39,831 bases of DNA from Verrucomicrobiia bacterium (GCA_019634635.1 JAHCBB010000041.1:1-39831); one strand, 5' to 3'; shown: positions 27,164-35,717, numbered from the stretch's first letter. The notes: a model not told the origin generated them from the letters alone. Program-made: numbers and translations.

Positions 27164-27733
27164 ATGTCGGCACCCCGAATCCGCCCGGCCACGCGCACCG
27201 ACGGCCCGGGCATCCTCGCGATCTACAACGACGCCGTGCGGACCACCACCGCCACTTACGACGAGACGCCCCGGACCCCCGAACAACAGGAGTGGTGGCT
27301 GGAGGCCCATGAACGGGCCCGGCTGCCGGTTCTGGTCGCGGAGGAGGCGGTGTCCGGCGGCCCGCCACGGATTTCCGGGTGGAGTTCGCTGAGCCGGTGG
27401 CAGGATCGGGCAGGGTACCGGTTCACGGCGGAGACCTCCATTTACGTGGCTGCCGGCGATCGCGGACGCGGGGTGGGCACGCTCCTGATGGCCCCGTTGA
27501 TCGCGGCGGCGGCGGCGCGCGGAATGCACGTCCTGCTGGCGCTGGTGGACGCCGCGAACGAACCGAGCCTCCGGCTGCACGCGCGCTTCGGCTTTGTGCC
27601 GTCCGGACATCTCCGGGAGGTGGGCTACAAATTCGGGCGCTGGCTGGACGTGATCCTCCTGGAACGTCGGATCACCGGCAGGGATGCCGATCAAAACTTT
27701 TCGGGCACGCCCTCCTCCAGCACGCGAAGCTGA
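27164..27733 (+). CDS. GNAT acetyltransferase, phosphinothricin N-acetyltransferase-like
   Basis: A 189-residue GNAT N-acetyltransferase of the PAT/MddA-like group, members of which acetylate phosphinothricin, methionine sulfone or sulfoximine, or related amino acids. Family features are the opening RPATRTDGPGILAIYNDAV, ETSIYVAAGDRGRGVGTLLM (acetyl-CoA pyrophosphate loop R-G-x-G-V-G) and NEPSLRLHARFGFVPSGHLREVGYKFGRWLDVILLER. The substrate is an inference from family. It follows thyA with a 23-base gap. Its 3' end overlaps the convergent metallo-beta-lactamase-fold gene by 43 bases; the conserved domain finishes before that overlap, so the last 14 residues or so may be a read-through tail. 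Confidence 0.9.
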   Translation: MSAPRIRPATRTDGPGILAIYNDAVRTTTATYDETPRTPEQQEWWLEAHERARLPVLVAEEAVSGGPPRISGWSSLSRWQDRAGYRFTAETSIYVAAGDRGRGVGTLLMAPLIAAAAARGMHVLLALVDAANEPSLRLHARFGFVPSGHLREVGYKFGRWLDVILLERRITGRDADQNFSGTPSSSTRS

Positions 27734-28635
27734 CGCACCAGCCGCTGCTCCCCGGCGAGCTGTCGCAACCAGCGCTCCGGCTCTTCCATCGCCTCGAAGC
27801 TGAGTTTGAAGGTGCCGAAATGCATCGGGATGAGCCACTGGGCCTGCAGGTCCCGGAACGCGGCCAGCGCCTCGTCCGGTCCCATGTGCACGCTGCGGAA
27901 GGAGTCGGGAAAATAGGCGCCGATCGGCAGCAATGCGAGCTCCGGTCGCATCCGCTCGCCAATCTCGCGGAAGCCCTCGAAGTAGGCGGAGTCCCCGGCG
28001 TGGTACACCCGGCGCCCGTGGTGCTCGATCACAAAGCCGCCCCACCCCCGGTGCGCATCGCGGAGCGTGCGGGCACCCCAGTGTTTTGCGGGCACCAGGG
28101 TCACCTTCCAGTCGCCGCTGCCAAAACTCTCCCACCAATGCAGTTCGACGATGCGGTCGAATCCGAGCCGTCTCGCGAGGGACCCGCATCCCCACGGCAG
28201 GATCGCGATCTTCGGAGAGGGCGGGAGACGGCGCAGCGACGGCCGGTGGAAGTGATCGAAGTGCGCGTGCGTCAGGAGCACGACGTCAATCGGGGGAAGG
28301 TCCGCGGCGCGGATGCCGGGGCGCTTGAGCCGCTTCAGCAGGAACAGCCAGTTGGCAAAGTTCGGGTCAATGATGAGGTTGAGATCCGGGAACTGGACCA
28401 GGAACGACGCGTGCCCAATCCACGTGAGCGCCAGTTCACGGCTGCCGAGGACGGGAAACCTCGGGATCTTGAACGAGCCGCTCCGCGGCGTGACCAGGGC
28501 CTTCCACACCATTTCGCGGAAGAATGTTCGCGGATTGAAGTGGTTGCTCGGCGTCAGCTCCTTGAAGGAGCGGGGCACACGCCGGCGCGTGCTGCGGGCA
28601 TCCACCGGCTGGGGCCGATGCGGAAGGGGACACAT
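27691..28635 (-). CDS. Metallo-beta-lactamase-fold hydrolase (UlaG/NAPE-PLD-like)
   Basis: A 314-residue MBL-fold metallohydrolase. The binuclear site motif is THAHFDHFH (residues 122-130, H-x-H-x-D-H). Supporting pieces are TWIGHASFLVQF and LIIDPNF near 70-92, VTLVPAKHWGART, RRVYHAGDSAYF (metal-bridging aspartate) and IPMHFGTFKLSFE (late histidine). This pattern and length fit the UlaG/NAPE-PLD-like group that hydrolyses phosphodiester or lactone bonds. The substrate is unknown. The ATG at 28635 is the best start; the frame remains open to 28830 but that part is low-complexity. It is divergent from the GH-GT fusion and convergent with the GNAT gene. Confidence 0.9.
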   Translation of the reverse strand: MCPLPHRPQPVDARSTRRRVPRSFKELTPSNHFNPRTFFREMVWKALVTPRSGSFKIPRFPVLGSRELALTWIGHASFLVQFPDLNLIIDPNFANWLFLLKRLKRPGIRAADLPPIDVVLLTHAHFDHFHRPSLRRLPPSPKIAILPWGCGSLARRLGFDRIVELHWWESFGSGDWKVTLVPAKHWGARTLRDAHRGWGGFVIEHHGRRVYHAGDSAYFEGFREIGERMRPELALLPIGAYFPDSFRSVHMGPDEALAAFRDLQAQWLIPMHFGTFKLSFEAMEEPERWLRQLAGEQRLVRQLRVLEEGVPEKF

Positions 28636-29011
28636 GTCGGGTGGGGAGCATGGACGCCCGGTGCCGTCGCCGCCAGTCACGGAATCCGGATTGGCCCGGC
28701 GGCCCGCTCGGTCCTGCGGATCGTGAATAATCAACGAACGCTCCAGTCTCACCCGCGGTCCGATGCCCCAAGGGGCGGCGGCCCGCGACCCGACCCGCGG
28801 CGGCCGTCCGGATCCGCCGGACAGCGGCACGAGGCCGCGACCCGGAGCTTATCCCACCGTGAACAGTGGCCCGCCTCCACGCCTGTTGGTGCCGCCGGCT
28901 CCGGAGCCGGAAACACCGGGCATCCTCCCGCGGATTTCTGTTCCCGCAGAGGCTCACGATCCGTTTCATTCGTCTGCGGTCCGCCACCGTCTGCGCGGCG
29001 GCCGCATCGTG
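28636..29011. other. Divergent intergenic region, MBL-fold / GH-GT fusion
   Basis: A 376-base gap between the two chosen starts. The plus-strand frame is open through it from an ATG at 28763, giving 83 extra proline/arginine-rich residues with no hydrophobic signal or domain. I treat this as non-coding or a disordered extension. A relatively AT-rich patch (CGTGAATAATCAACG, about 28721-28735) is the only promoter-like area; GAATAAT could act as a -10 box for either strand. No terminator or RNA is seen. Confidence 0.35.
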
Positions 29012-31591
29012 ATGCCGCATGCCGAACCCGTCGGGATTCCGCCCGCCACCGACACCCCCCGGGTGCGCGTGGACGGCAAGTTCTTCCGGCAGGGAACACG
29101 CAAGTTTCATCCGAAAGGGGTGACCTACGGTCCGTTCGCGCCCAACACGGCGGGGGAGCCGTTTCCGGATCCCGACGACGCACGGCGGGACCTCACCCAG
29201 GTCTGCGAGCTCGGGGCCAACCTGCTGAGGGTCTATCATGTGCCCCCCCGGTGGTTCCTCGATCTTGCCGCCGGGCACGGGCTCCGGGTGCTGGTGGACG
29301 TTCCATGGAACAAGCACCTGTGTTTCCTGGACGCGCCGGACCTTGCGGCGGAAGCACGCGAAGCCGTGCGCGAGGCCGCCCGGCGCTGTGCCCGGCACCC
29401 GGCGGTCTTTGCGCTCTCCGTGGTCAACGAAATCCCCGCCGACATTGTCCGATGGAGCGGCGCCGCCGCCGTGGCCGGGTTCATTGACGAGCTGATCGCG
29501 GTGGCCAAGGCGGAGGACCCGGAGCTGCTCTGCACCTTCGGCAATTTCCCGCCGACGGAATTCCTGCGGCCGAGGCGTCTGGATTTCTGCTGCTGGAACC
29601 TCTACCTGCACCAACCCCGCCCGTTCGAGAACTACCTGGCCCGGCTGCAGATGCTGGCCGACACCCGTCCGCTGGTGCTCGGGGAATTCGGGCTGGATTC
29701 GCTGCGCGAGACGGAGGCCCAGCAGGCCGAAACCCTGGGCTGGCAGATCGAGTCGGCATTCCGGGCAGGATGCGCGGGGGTGATCTGCTTTGCCTTCACC
29801 GATGACTGGTTCAAGGACGGACGCGCCGTTGACGACTGGGCCTTTGGCCTGGTGACCCGGGACCGGCGCCCCAAGCCGGCGTTCGAGACGGTGCGCCGCC
29901 AGTTTGTCGCGGCACCGCGATACCCGCTGCCGCACACCCCCCGGGTGTCGGTGGTGGTGGCCAGCTACAATGGCGACGCCACGCTGCGGTCCTGTCTCCA
30001 GTCGCTCGAAGCGCTCAATTACCCGGACTACGAAGTGCTGCTTGTGGACGACGGGTCCACGGACAGCACCCCGGCCGTCGCGTCGGAATTCCCCGCCGTG
30101 CGCTACTTCCGTCATGCCATGAACCAGGGCCTGGGGGTGGCCCGAAACACCGGGATTGCCGCGGCGACCGGGGAGATCGTCGCCTTCACCGATTCGGACT
30201 GCCGACCCGACGAGGACTGGCTCCGGCACCTGGTGGGTGACCTGCTGAACTCGCGCTTCGTCGGTATCGGGGGACACAATTTCCTCCCGCCCGACGACGC
30301 CCCGACCGCCGCATGCGTGATGGTCTCCCCAGGCGGCCCTGCGCATGTGATGCTCACCGACCGCATCGCGGAACACATTCCAGGCTGCAACATGGCCTTC
30401 TACAAGTGGGCCTTGGAGAGCGTCGGCGGCTTCGACCCGATCTACCGGACCGCCGGGGACGACGTGGACATCTGCTGGCGGCTGCAGCAGCGGAACTACC
30501 GGATCGGCTTCAGCGCAGCCGGCTTTGTTTGGCACTACCGGCGCAACACCGTCGGCGCCTACCTCCGCCAGCAGTCCGGATACGGTGCCGCCGAGGCCCT
30601 GCTGGAACGGCGGCATCCGGAAAACTTCAACCGCTTCGGCGGTTCGATCTGGCACGGCCGCATCTATTCGCCGGCCAAGTTCGGAGTCGAGACCCGCGCG
30701 CCGATCATCTATCACGGACTGTTCGGCAGTGCGTTCTTCCAGAGCATCTACGCCACGCCGCCCAGCCTGATTCTGGTGGTGCCGACCAGCCTGGAATACC
30801 ATGTGCTGGTCACGCTGCCGCTCCTGGTGCTCGGGTCGGTGGTGCCCCACCTCGCCTCGGTCGGCCTCGCCAGCCTGTGCTTCTCCCTGGCCATGTGCGG
30901 CATCGCCGCGGGCCAGGCCGAGCTGCCGCCAGGCCACCGGCGTTGGTGGTCGCGTCCGCTGGTGGCGCTGCTGTTTTTTCTCCAGCCCATCGTCCGGGGG
31001 TGGGCGCGCCACCAGGGGCATCTGCGCGGACAGCAACGCGCACTCGGCGACCAGGAGAACTTGAACTCGCTGATCCTTGGCGATCAGGGCGACGACCTCG
31101 ACCGGCTGCTGTTCTGGAGCGAGTCGGGCATGGATCGCATGGTGTTCCTCGGACGCGTCCTCGAGCGGCTGGATCAGCGGAAGTGGCCCAACAAGCCGGA
31201 CGCCGGCTGGAGTCCCTACGACGTGGAGATTTACGGTTCCCGTTGGGCCTGCCTGCAACTGACAACGGCGGGCGAGTGGTTTCCCGGGCGCCGGGAGATG
31301 ATCCGCTGCCGGTTGAAGGCCCGCTGGAGTTTTCTGGCCCGCGCGCTGTTCTGGTCGGTGGCCGGTTTCACCCTCGTGCTGATCGGCACGCTCACCGGAT
31401 CCGGGTCGTGGCTGTTGCTCCTCGCCCTGCCGCTGCTGGCCTGGTGGCTGGACCAGGAGCGTCGGAATCTGACGCGGGTCACCGCCAATTTCCTGATTGA
31501 ACTGGCAAAGGAATGCCAGCTGGTGCAGGTGGATTCCAGCCGGCTGGACACCCCGCGGGATGCGTCGCCGCGCGGAACGTCATCCGGGTGA
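29012..31591 (+). CDS. Glycoside hydrolase (TIM barrel)-glycosyltransferase 2 membrane fusion
   Basis: An 859-residue two-enzyme fusion. Residues about 18-300 form a clan GH-A barrel like GH2/GH5 enzymes: HPKGVTYGPF near the start, acid/base Glu140 in SVVNE, nucleophile Glu225 in VLGEFGLDS, and the late CFAFTDDWF. Residues about 310-560 are a GT2 (GT-A) transferase: VSVVVASYNGDATL, VLLVDDGSTDST, the DxD site DSD (394-396), and GDDVDICWRLQQ (482-493) as the acceptor/base region. Several hydrophobic segments follow (about 570-670 and 760-820), so the GT is anchored in the inner membrane. There is no signal peptide or membrane helix before the GT, which places the hydrolase domain on the cytoplasmic side. 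Substrates are unknown; envelope or exopolysaccharide synthesis is plausible. Start ATG 29012; ATG 28763 is less likely. Confidence 0.88.
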   Translation: MPHAEPVGIPPATDTPRVRVDGKFFRQGTRKFHPKGVTYGPFAPNTAGEPFPDPDDARRDLTQVCELGANLLRVYHVPPRWFLDLAAGHGLRVLVDVPWNKHLCFLDAPDLAAEAREAVREAARRCARHPAVFALSVVNEIPADIVRWSGAAAVAGFIDELIAVAKAEDPELLCTFGNFPPTEFLRPRRLDFCCWNLYLHQPRPFENYLARLQMLADTRPLVLGEFGLDSLRETEAQQAETLGWQIESAFRAGCAGVICFAFTDDWFKDGRAVDDWAFGLVTRDRRPKPAFETVRRQFVAAPRYPLPHTPRVSVVVASYNGDATLRSCLQSLEALNYPDYEVLLVDDGSTDSTPAVASEFPAVRYFRHAMNQGLGVARNTGIAAATGEIVAFTDSDCRPDEDWLRHLVGDLLNSRFVGIGGHNFLPPDDAPTAACVMVSPGGPAHVMLTDRIAEHIPGCNMAFYKWALESVGGFDPIYRTAGDDVDICWRLQQRNYRIGFSAAGFVWHYRRNTVGAYLRQQSGYGAAEALLERRHPENFNRFGGSIWHGRIYSPAKFGVETRAPIIYHGLFGSAFFQSIYATPPSLILVVPTSLEYHVLVTLPLLVLGSVVPHLASVGLASLCFSLAMCGIAAGQAELPPGHRRWWSRPLVALLFFLQPIVRGWARHQGHLRGQQRALGDQENLNSLILGDQGDDLDRLLFWSESGMDRMVFLGRVLERLDQRKWPNKPDAGWSPYDVEIYGSRWACLQLTTAGEWFPGRREMIRCRLKARWSFLARALFWSVAGFTLVLIGTLTGSGSWLLLLALPLLAWWLDQERRNLTRVTANFLIELAKECQLVQVDSSRLDTPRDASPRGTSSG

Positions 31592-31645
31592 TGGGCGGCG
31601 GGTCCGGACGGCGCGCTCGCGGCGCGACCCTTGGCGCCTTGCCGA

Positions 31646-33583
31646 CTAGGGATCCAGGTCGTCGAAGTAATCCCGCACGGACCGGCGATAAGCCTTGGGA
31701 ACCTGCTCCTGGTTCAGGGCCGCCTGCGCTTCACTTTGGGCGGACGTCACCGCCTCGGTGTAGGCCACCCGGCTCTCACCACGGATGCTGAGCCCTTTGA
31801 GGGTGATGTTGGGCATCGGACCCCCCGGCTGCATCTGCCCACGTACCTTCGTGGGCGCCAGGGCACCGTCCACGGACGCCTCACGTTCCGTCTGGCCCCG
31901 GCCGGCCTGGTCCGGACGGTTGATTCCCGAATTGTCCCAAAGATCGTCAATCTGATCGGGCATGGACCAGGCGTCGCTGTCCGACCACGTCCCGACCCCC
32001 TTGCCTCCCTTGCCCTTCCCCAAGCCCACGCCGAGTCCCCGCTTGATTCCCCACCCCTGGCAGTTTCCCACACACGCCTGGGCCTTCTGGAGGTTGGCCA
32101 GCGAGGCCATCATGCCTTCCAGGTCGCCCATCTGTTTCATCAGGTCCTCCAGCTCCCGCTGGGCCTGCGCCAGCGATTCCCGGGCCTGGGTCGAGTCCCC
32201 CGCCCGGGCGTTTTGCAAGGCGCGCTCCAGGTGCCGGCCGACCTCCCCGTATTGCCCTGCGGGCTTGACGGCGCGGCTGATCTCCTCCTGCAGCTCCCGG
32301 CGCTGGGCCTCCGAGAGGCCGGGCTGCTGCAGTAGAGCCTGCAGGCGACGAAGACTCTCCACCGCCGCCTCCGCCTGGCCGTTCTGGAGCTGCTCCGCCA
32401 GATCACGCCCCATCTGCTGGGCCTGTTGCTGCAATTGCGCGATTTGCTGCGCCAGGTCCGCCAGCTTTTCGAGATCATTTTCGGCCGTCTGCAGGTCCCG
32501 GAGGAATTGATCAATCTGTGAGGATTGCAGCGCCGCCACCGCCTCATCAAGGCTGGGCAGCGGCAGGCCAAGCGCCTCCGCCTTCCGCGCCAGATCGCTG
32601 GCCATGGCCGCCAGTTGCTGTTGCACCGCCTCCGGATTCCCCGAGGCGTTGTCCGCCAGCCCTTTGGCCGCCTCCTTCAGTTGATCCAGACCCCGCTGCA
32701 ATTCGTCGGCCGCCTCGGGGGGGGGCGGACGCTCCCCGAGCTGCTTCTGGAGCGCATCGAGTTGCTTTTGGATTGAGGACTGGCCGGAGGGGCTGCGTCC
32801 GGACGGCGACCGGGCCGCCTTCTCCATGCGCTTCAACGCGGGGTTGCGGGCAAGGTCCGCCGCCTGTTCCCGCAGCCGGTCCGTCGTGCTGGCGAGATCC
32901 TTCAACGCCTCGTCGCGGCTCAGCTTGGCCTCGGACAGGCGCTGCCCCAGTTCCTGGACTTCCTCCAGACGGCGACGCACCGGCTCCATGGCCGGCGGGC
33001 GTTGCTCCAAGGTCTTGCGGGTCAGCGCATCGAGCTGGCGGCCCACTTCGCGAATCACTTCGGCATCCGCCTGCTGCTGCACGTGGGCGCGCGTCCTGAA
33101 CTCGGGCAGGAATCCCAACGCCACGGTGACGGCCAGCATCGCCACCAGCACTCGGGCCAGCCGGGGAAGCTGCAACGGCAGCAGCGTTTGAGGCTGGATC
33201 CGCCCGGCGATGGCCGCAGCATCCGACACAACGAGGTGGCCCCAGGCACCCCGCCCCCGGGCTTCATCCCGCGACACCTCCAGCGCGGTCGCCAGACGCT
33301 GCTGCAAATGCTCCCGCTCATCCAGCCACCGCGCCGCCTCGATGCGCGAAGTCTTCCGCCAGAACCCGACGATGAACGCGGCGATCACCGACAGGATCGC
33401 GAGAATCGCCGCCCAGGGAACGACCACCGCGGGAAGCGGCAGCAGCTTGTAGGCTGCCAGTGCGGCGAGGTACACCGCGGCACCGGCGACCGCGCCCTTC
33501 CACAATCCCTGCCAGCCCCGCATCCACCGCAACCGCCGGGCCGTTCCGGCGATCGCGCGCTCGATGGCTTCCATCTCAGGCAT
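31646..33583 (-). CDS. DUF4175-like membrane protein with long coiled coil
   Basis: A 645-residue protein resembling the DUF4175 class of membrane-anchored coiled-coil proteins. Three hydrophobic segments are visible: about 28-48, 50-73 and 140-160 (ARVLVAMLAVTVALGFLP). A glutamine-, glutamate- and leucine-rich heptad region covers about 170-520 (for example LADLAQQIAQLQQQAQQMG). A glycine-rich stretch follows (GLGVGLGKGKGGKGVGTW) and then a charged C-terminal domain (PKAYRRSVRDYFDDL). The end 'VP.AYR..V..YF' is typical of proteins encoded beside MoxR/BatA/DUF58 genes, but no such gene is present here. The ATG at 33583 is the natural start. An envelope-structural or regulatory role is only a guess. 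Confidence 0.8.
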   Translation of the reverse strand: MPEMEAIERAIAGTARRLRWMRGWQGLWKGAVAGAAVYLAALAAYKLLPLPAVVVPWAAILAILSVIAAFIVGFWRKTSRIEAARWLDEREHLQQRLATALEVSRDEARGRGAWGHLVVSDAAAIAGRIQPQTLLPLQLPRLARVLVAMLAVTVALGFLPEFRTRAHVQQQADAEVIREVGRQLDALTRKTLEQRPPAMEPVRRRLEEVQELGQRLSEAKLSRDEALKDLASTTDRLREQAADLARNPALKRMEKAARSPSGRSPSGQSSIQKQLDALQKQLGERPPPPEAADELQRGLDQLKEAAKGLADNASGNPEAVQQQLAAMASDLARKAEALGLPLPSLDEAVAALQSSQIDQFLRDLQTAENDLEKLADLAQQIAQLQQQAQQMGRDLAEQLQNGQAEAAVESLRRLQALLQQPGLSEAQRRELQEEISRAVKPAGQYGEVGRHLERALQNARAGDSTQARESLAQAQRELEDLMKQMGDLEGMMASLANLQKAQACVGNCQGWGIKRGLGVGLGKGKGGKGVGTWSDSDAWSMPDQIDDLWDNSGINRPDQAGRGQTEREASVDGALAPTKVRGQMQPGGPMPNITLKGLSIRGESRVAYTEAVTSAQSEAQAALNQEQVPKAYRRSVRDYFDDLDP

Positions 33584-33643
33584 GACCCTCCCAACGTGGA
33601 TCGCGATCCGCGGTTTGAAAAGCAGGATTCGCGGCAGTCGTCA

Positions 33644-33889
33644 TCACTGGCGCTCATACTCCCCGCGGCCCACGCGTTTCAGCACGGTGAAGCCGGCCTT
33701 CTTCGCATCGGAAACCGACAGCGGCCGGGTCAGCGTCGGGGTGCTGAACGGGGTCAGAACCTTCCGGATTGGACGCCGGCATGCCGGGCACGCCGCCAAC
33801 GCTTTGGCGCTGAGCGGACGTCGCAGCGTGAAGCGTCCCCCGCAGGCGGCGCATTGCCCGTCACACAACTCGTACTCGTAGTACGGCAT
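33644..33889 (-). CDS. FmdB-type zinc-ribbon protein
   Basis: An 81-residue protein of the FmdB family: it starts MPYYEYELCDG and carries two C-x-x-C knuckles, CAAC (residues 13-16) and CPAC (34-37), that would bind one zinc. The C-terminal half is basic and ends VGRGEYERQ. FmdB proteins are proposed regulators, but no function is settled. The frame is open a long way upstream (to 35179), which is antisense to other genes and not FmdB-like; the MPYYEYE start at 33889 is diagnostic. It lies 60 bases upstream of the DUF4175-like gene on the same strand and may be co-transcribed with it. Confidence 0.85.
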   Translation of the reverse strand: MPYYEYELCDGQCAACGGRFTLRRPLSAKALAACPACRRPIRKVLTPFSTPTLTRPLSVSDAKKAGFTVLKRVGRGEYERQ

Positions 33890-33920
33890 GCGGCCAGTCT
33901 GATCCCGGGGCGGGTGCCTG

Positions 33921-34184
33921 TCATGGGGATCCTGAGGGCGAATGGCACCACGCGCGCCATCCAATCCCGGCGTGGACCGCAAGCAACAGGAGCGCCAACC
34001 ACTGCTCGATCCGGACGGCGGCGATGGCCTTGGGAACGGTCGCCTGATGCCGCCAGGCCGTATCCTGGAACAGCAGGAACAACGCCCCGGCCGACACCGG
34101 CAACCACAGGAGGGCCAGGATCCGAAAGTTGAGCCGGGCGGTCGCCGGTCGGAATTCCGGTTGTCTTGGAACGTCGTCTCGCAA
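33921..34184 (-). CDS. Small two-helix membrane protein, hypothetical
   Basis: A possible 87-residue protein with two clear hydrophobic segments (ILALLWLPVSAGALFLLF and WLALLLLAVHAGIGW) separated by a short charged loop. No ATG is available; TTG at 34184 is used, leaving 23 bases to the divergent ATG at 34208, and an alternative TTG at 34223 would overlap that gene. It is not recognised. It lies 31 bases before the FmdB gene on the same strand. The regular helix-loop-helix pattern argues for a real gene, but the missing standard start lowers confidence. Confidence 0.5.
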   Translation of the reverse strand: MRDDVPRQPEFRPATARLNFRILALLWLPVSAGALFLLFQDTAWRHQATVPKAIAAVRIEQWLALLLLAVHAGIGWRAWCHSPSGSP

Positions 34185-34207
34185 AGGTTCAATGCACGTT
34201 GATCCGC

Positions 34208-34981
34208 ATGGCGACCGAAGCAAGCACCGCTCCTCCTCCTGACTCCCCGGACAGGACCCCCACCGCTCCCAGGGAAAACCTCTGGGTCAACCTCGTCTGC
34301 AATGCCCTGTTGCCAGGATTGCTGTTGACCCAATTGAGCAAGCCCGGGCGGCTGGGTCCGGTCTGGGCCCTGGTGATCGCCCTGTCGGTGCCGCTGGCCT
34401 ATGGGCTGTATGATCTGGTCCGGCGACGCACGTGGAACGTGTTTGCGATGGTCGGATTGACGAGTGTCCTGCTGACCGGAGGTCTGGGGTTGCTCAAGGT
34501 GGACAACCTGTGGTTCGCCCTGAAGGAGGCCGCGGTGCCGCTGGTGCTGGGGCTCGCCATTCCGCTGACATTGCGGACCCGGCAGCCGCTGGTGAAGACG
34601 CTGATCTATAACGACCAGGTGCTGGACACCGCGCGCATCGGCCGCCGCCTCGTCGAACGCGAGAACGTCGCCGGCTTCGACCGGCTCCTGCACAATGCGT
34701 CGTGGGTCCTGGCGGCCGCATTCCTCTTCAGCGCCGGCCTCAACTTCTTCCTGGCCCGATGGATCGTGACCGCGACGCCCGGGTCGTCGGAGCACGTGGC
34801 CCAGCTCGGACGCCTGAACTGGATCTCGTATCCGGTGATCATGGTTCCCAGCCTGCTGATCATGATGCTTGCCCTGTTTCGCCTGCTGAAGGGGATCGAG
34901 CTCCTGACCGGGCTGAAGGGCGACGAACTGTTCCACGCCCCGGCCCGCCGTGGGGTGCCGAAGACGGGAGTTCCCGGATGA
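34208..34981 (+). CDS. VC0807-like multi-pass membrane protein
   Basis: A 257-residue inner-membrane protein. After a proline-rich N-terminus there are about six hydrophobic segments, starting with NLVCNALLPGLLLTQLSKPG and followed by PVWALVIALSVPLAYGLYDLV, VFAMVGLTSVLLTGGLGLL, the region around AAVPLVLGLAIPLTL, LAAAFLFSAGLNFFLARWIV and YPVIMVPSLLIMMLALFRLL. The first two and the intervening 'ND' region resemble the uncharacterised VC0807 family. Function is unknown. The ATG at 34208 is chosen over an upstream in-frame start at 34166. The 3' end overlaps the convergent pseudouridine synthase gene by 122 bases. Confidence 0.75.
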   Translation: MATEASTAPPPDSPDRTPTAPRENLWVNLVCNALLPGLLLTQLSKPGRLGPVWALVIALSVPLAYGLYDLVRRRTWNVFAMVGLTSVLLTGGLGLLKVDNLWFALKEAAVPLVLGLAIPLTLRTRQPLVKTLIYNDQVLDTARIGRRLVERENVAGFDRLLHNASWVLAAAFLFSAGLNFFLARWIVTATPGSSEHVAQLGRLNWISYPVIMVPSLLIMMLALFRLLKGIELLTGLKGDELFHAPARRGVPKTGVPG

Positions 34982-35717
34982 TCGGTCCGGGAGAGGGCGA
35001 TGCGTCCGCCGGACCCCACCCGAACCGCTGGCGAAACGCACCGGCTTCCGCCTCGATGACCACGGGCCGTTTCCGAAACGGGTCCAGATAGCGGAGCCCG
35101 ACTGCGCGGAGCGCCAGCCCCTCCGGATCCGGGCGCCCGTATAGCGCGTCCCCGACCACAGGACAGCCACTCGCCGCAAGGTGGAGGCGGATCTGATGGG
35201 TCCTGCCGGTTTGCGGCAAGGCTTCCACCAGGGCGCGGGTCGCCCCGGCGGCCATCACGCGAAACGCCGTCACCGCCGGCTTGCCCTCCCGCCAGTCCAC
35301 GCGCTGCCGCCCCGGCCAACCCGCCTCGGGTCCCAGGGGATCCTCCCGGGTCCACGCGGCCGAGGGCGTCGTCCCCCCGACCACGGCGAGGTACCGTTTC
35401 TCGATCGCGCGGCCCGCGAAGAGCCGGGAATACGCGGCCATGGCGCCCTCGTGCTTGACCAGCATGAGCAGCCCGGTGGTTTCGGCGTCCAGGCGGTGGA
35501 CCGGGCGGAGGAACCTCAGGTTGCGGGACCGCGCCCACCAGTCCCCGGCGTCCACTCCCGCCCGGAGCGCCCGGGACAGATTGCGCGACGTCTGCTCCCA
35601 GTCCTCGGGGGCCACCAGCCAGCCCGCCGGCTTGTCCAGCACCAGCACGGAGCGGTCCTCGTACACGATGCGCACCCGGGGGCCGTCCGGGAGTTCGATC
35701 CACGGGTCCTTCGCCAC
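34860..35717 (-). CDS. RluA-family pseudouridine synthase
   Basis: A pseudouridine synthase of the RluA/RluD family, about 285 residues, that isomerises uridine in rRNA or tRNA. The catalytic motif HRLDAETTGLLML carries the essential Asp77. Other landmarks are VLDKPAGWLVAP near 26-37, KRYLAVVGG, and QTGRTHQIRLHLAASGCPVVGDALYG. An N-terminal S4 domain is absent. No ATG is available before the domain; GTG 35717 (AKDPWIELPDG) is used, with TTG 35756 as an alternative. The tail after VVIEAEAGAF (about 50 residues) is proline/serine-rich and lies antisense to the 3' end of the VC0807-like gene, so it is probably non-functional. The RNA target is unknown. Confidence 0.9.
   Translation of the reverse strand: MAKDPWIELPDGPRVRIVYEDRSVLVLDKPAGWLVAPEDWEQTSRNLSRALRAGVDAGDWWARSRNLRFLRPVHRLDAETTGLLMLVKHEGAMAAYSRLFAGRAIEKRYLAVVGGTTPSAAWTREDPLGPEAGWPGRQRVDWREGKPAVTAFRVMAAGATRALVEALPQTGRTHQIRLHLAASGCPVVGDALYGRPDPEGLALRAVGLRYLDPFRKRPVVIEAEAGAFRQRFGWGPADASPSPGPIIRELPSSAPHGGPGRGTVRRPSARSGARSPSAGETGQAS

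Noticed and set aside
28436..31258. A 940-codon open frame on the minus strand
   Set aside because: It is antisense to the well-supported GH-GT2 fusion and its translation is rich in arginine, glycine, histidine and proline, with no recognisable domain; long antisense frames are expected at this GC content.
33890..35179. Upstream extension of the FmdB frame
   Set aside because: FmdB proteins start with MPYYEYE; the additional 430 codons lie antisense to the VC0807-like gene and show no homology.
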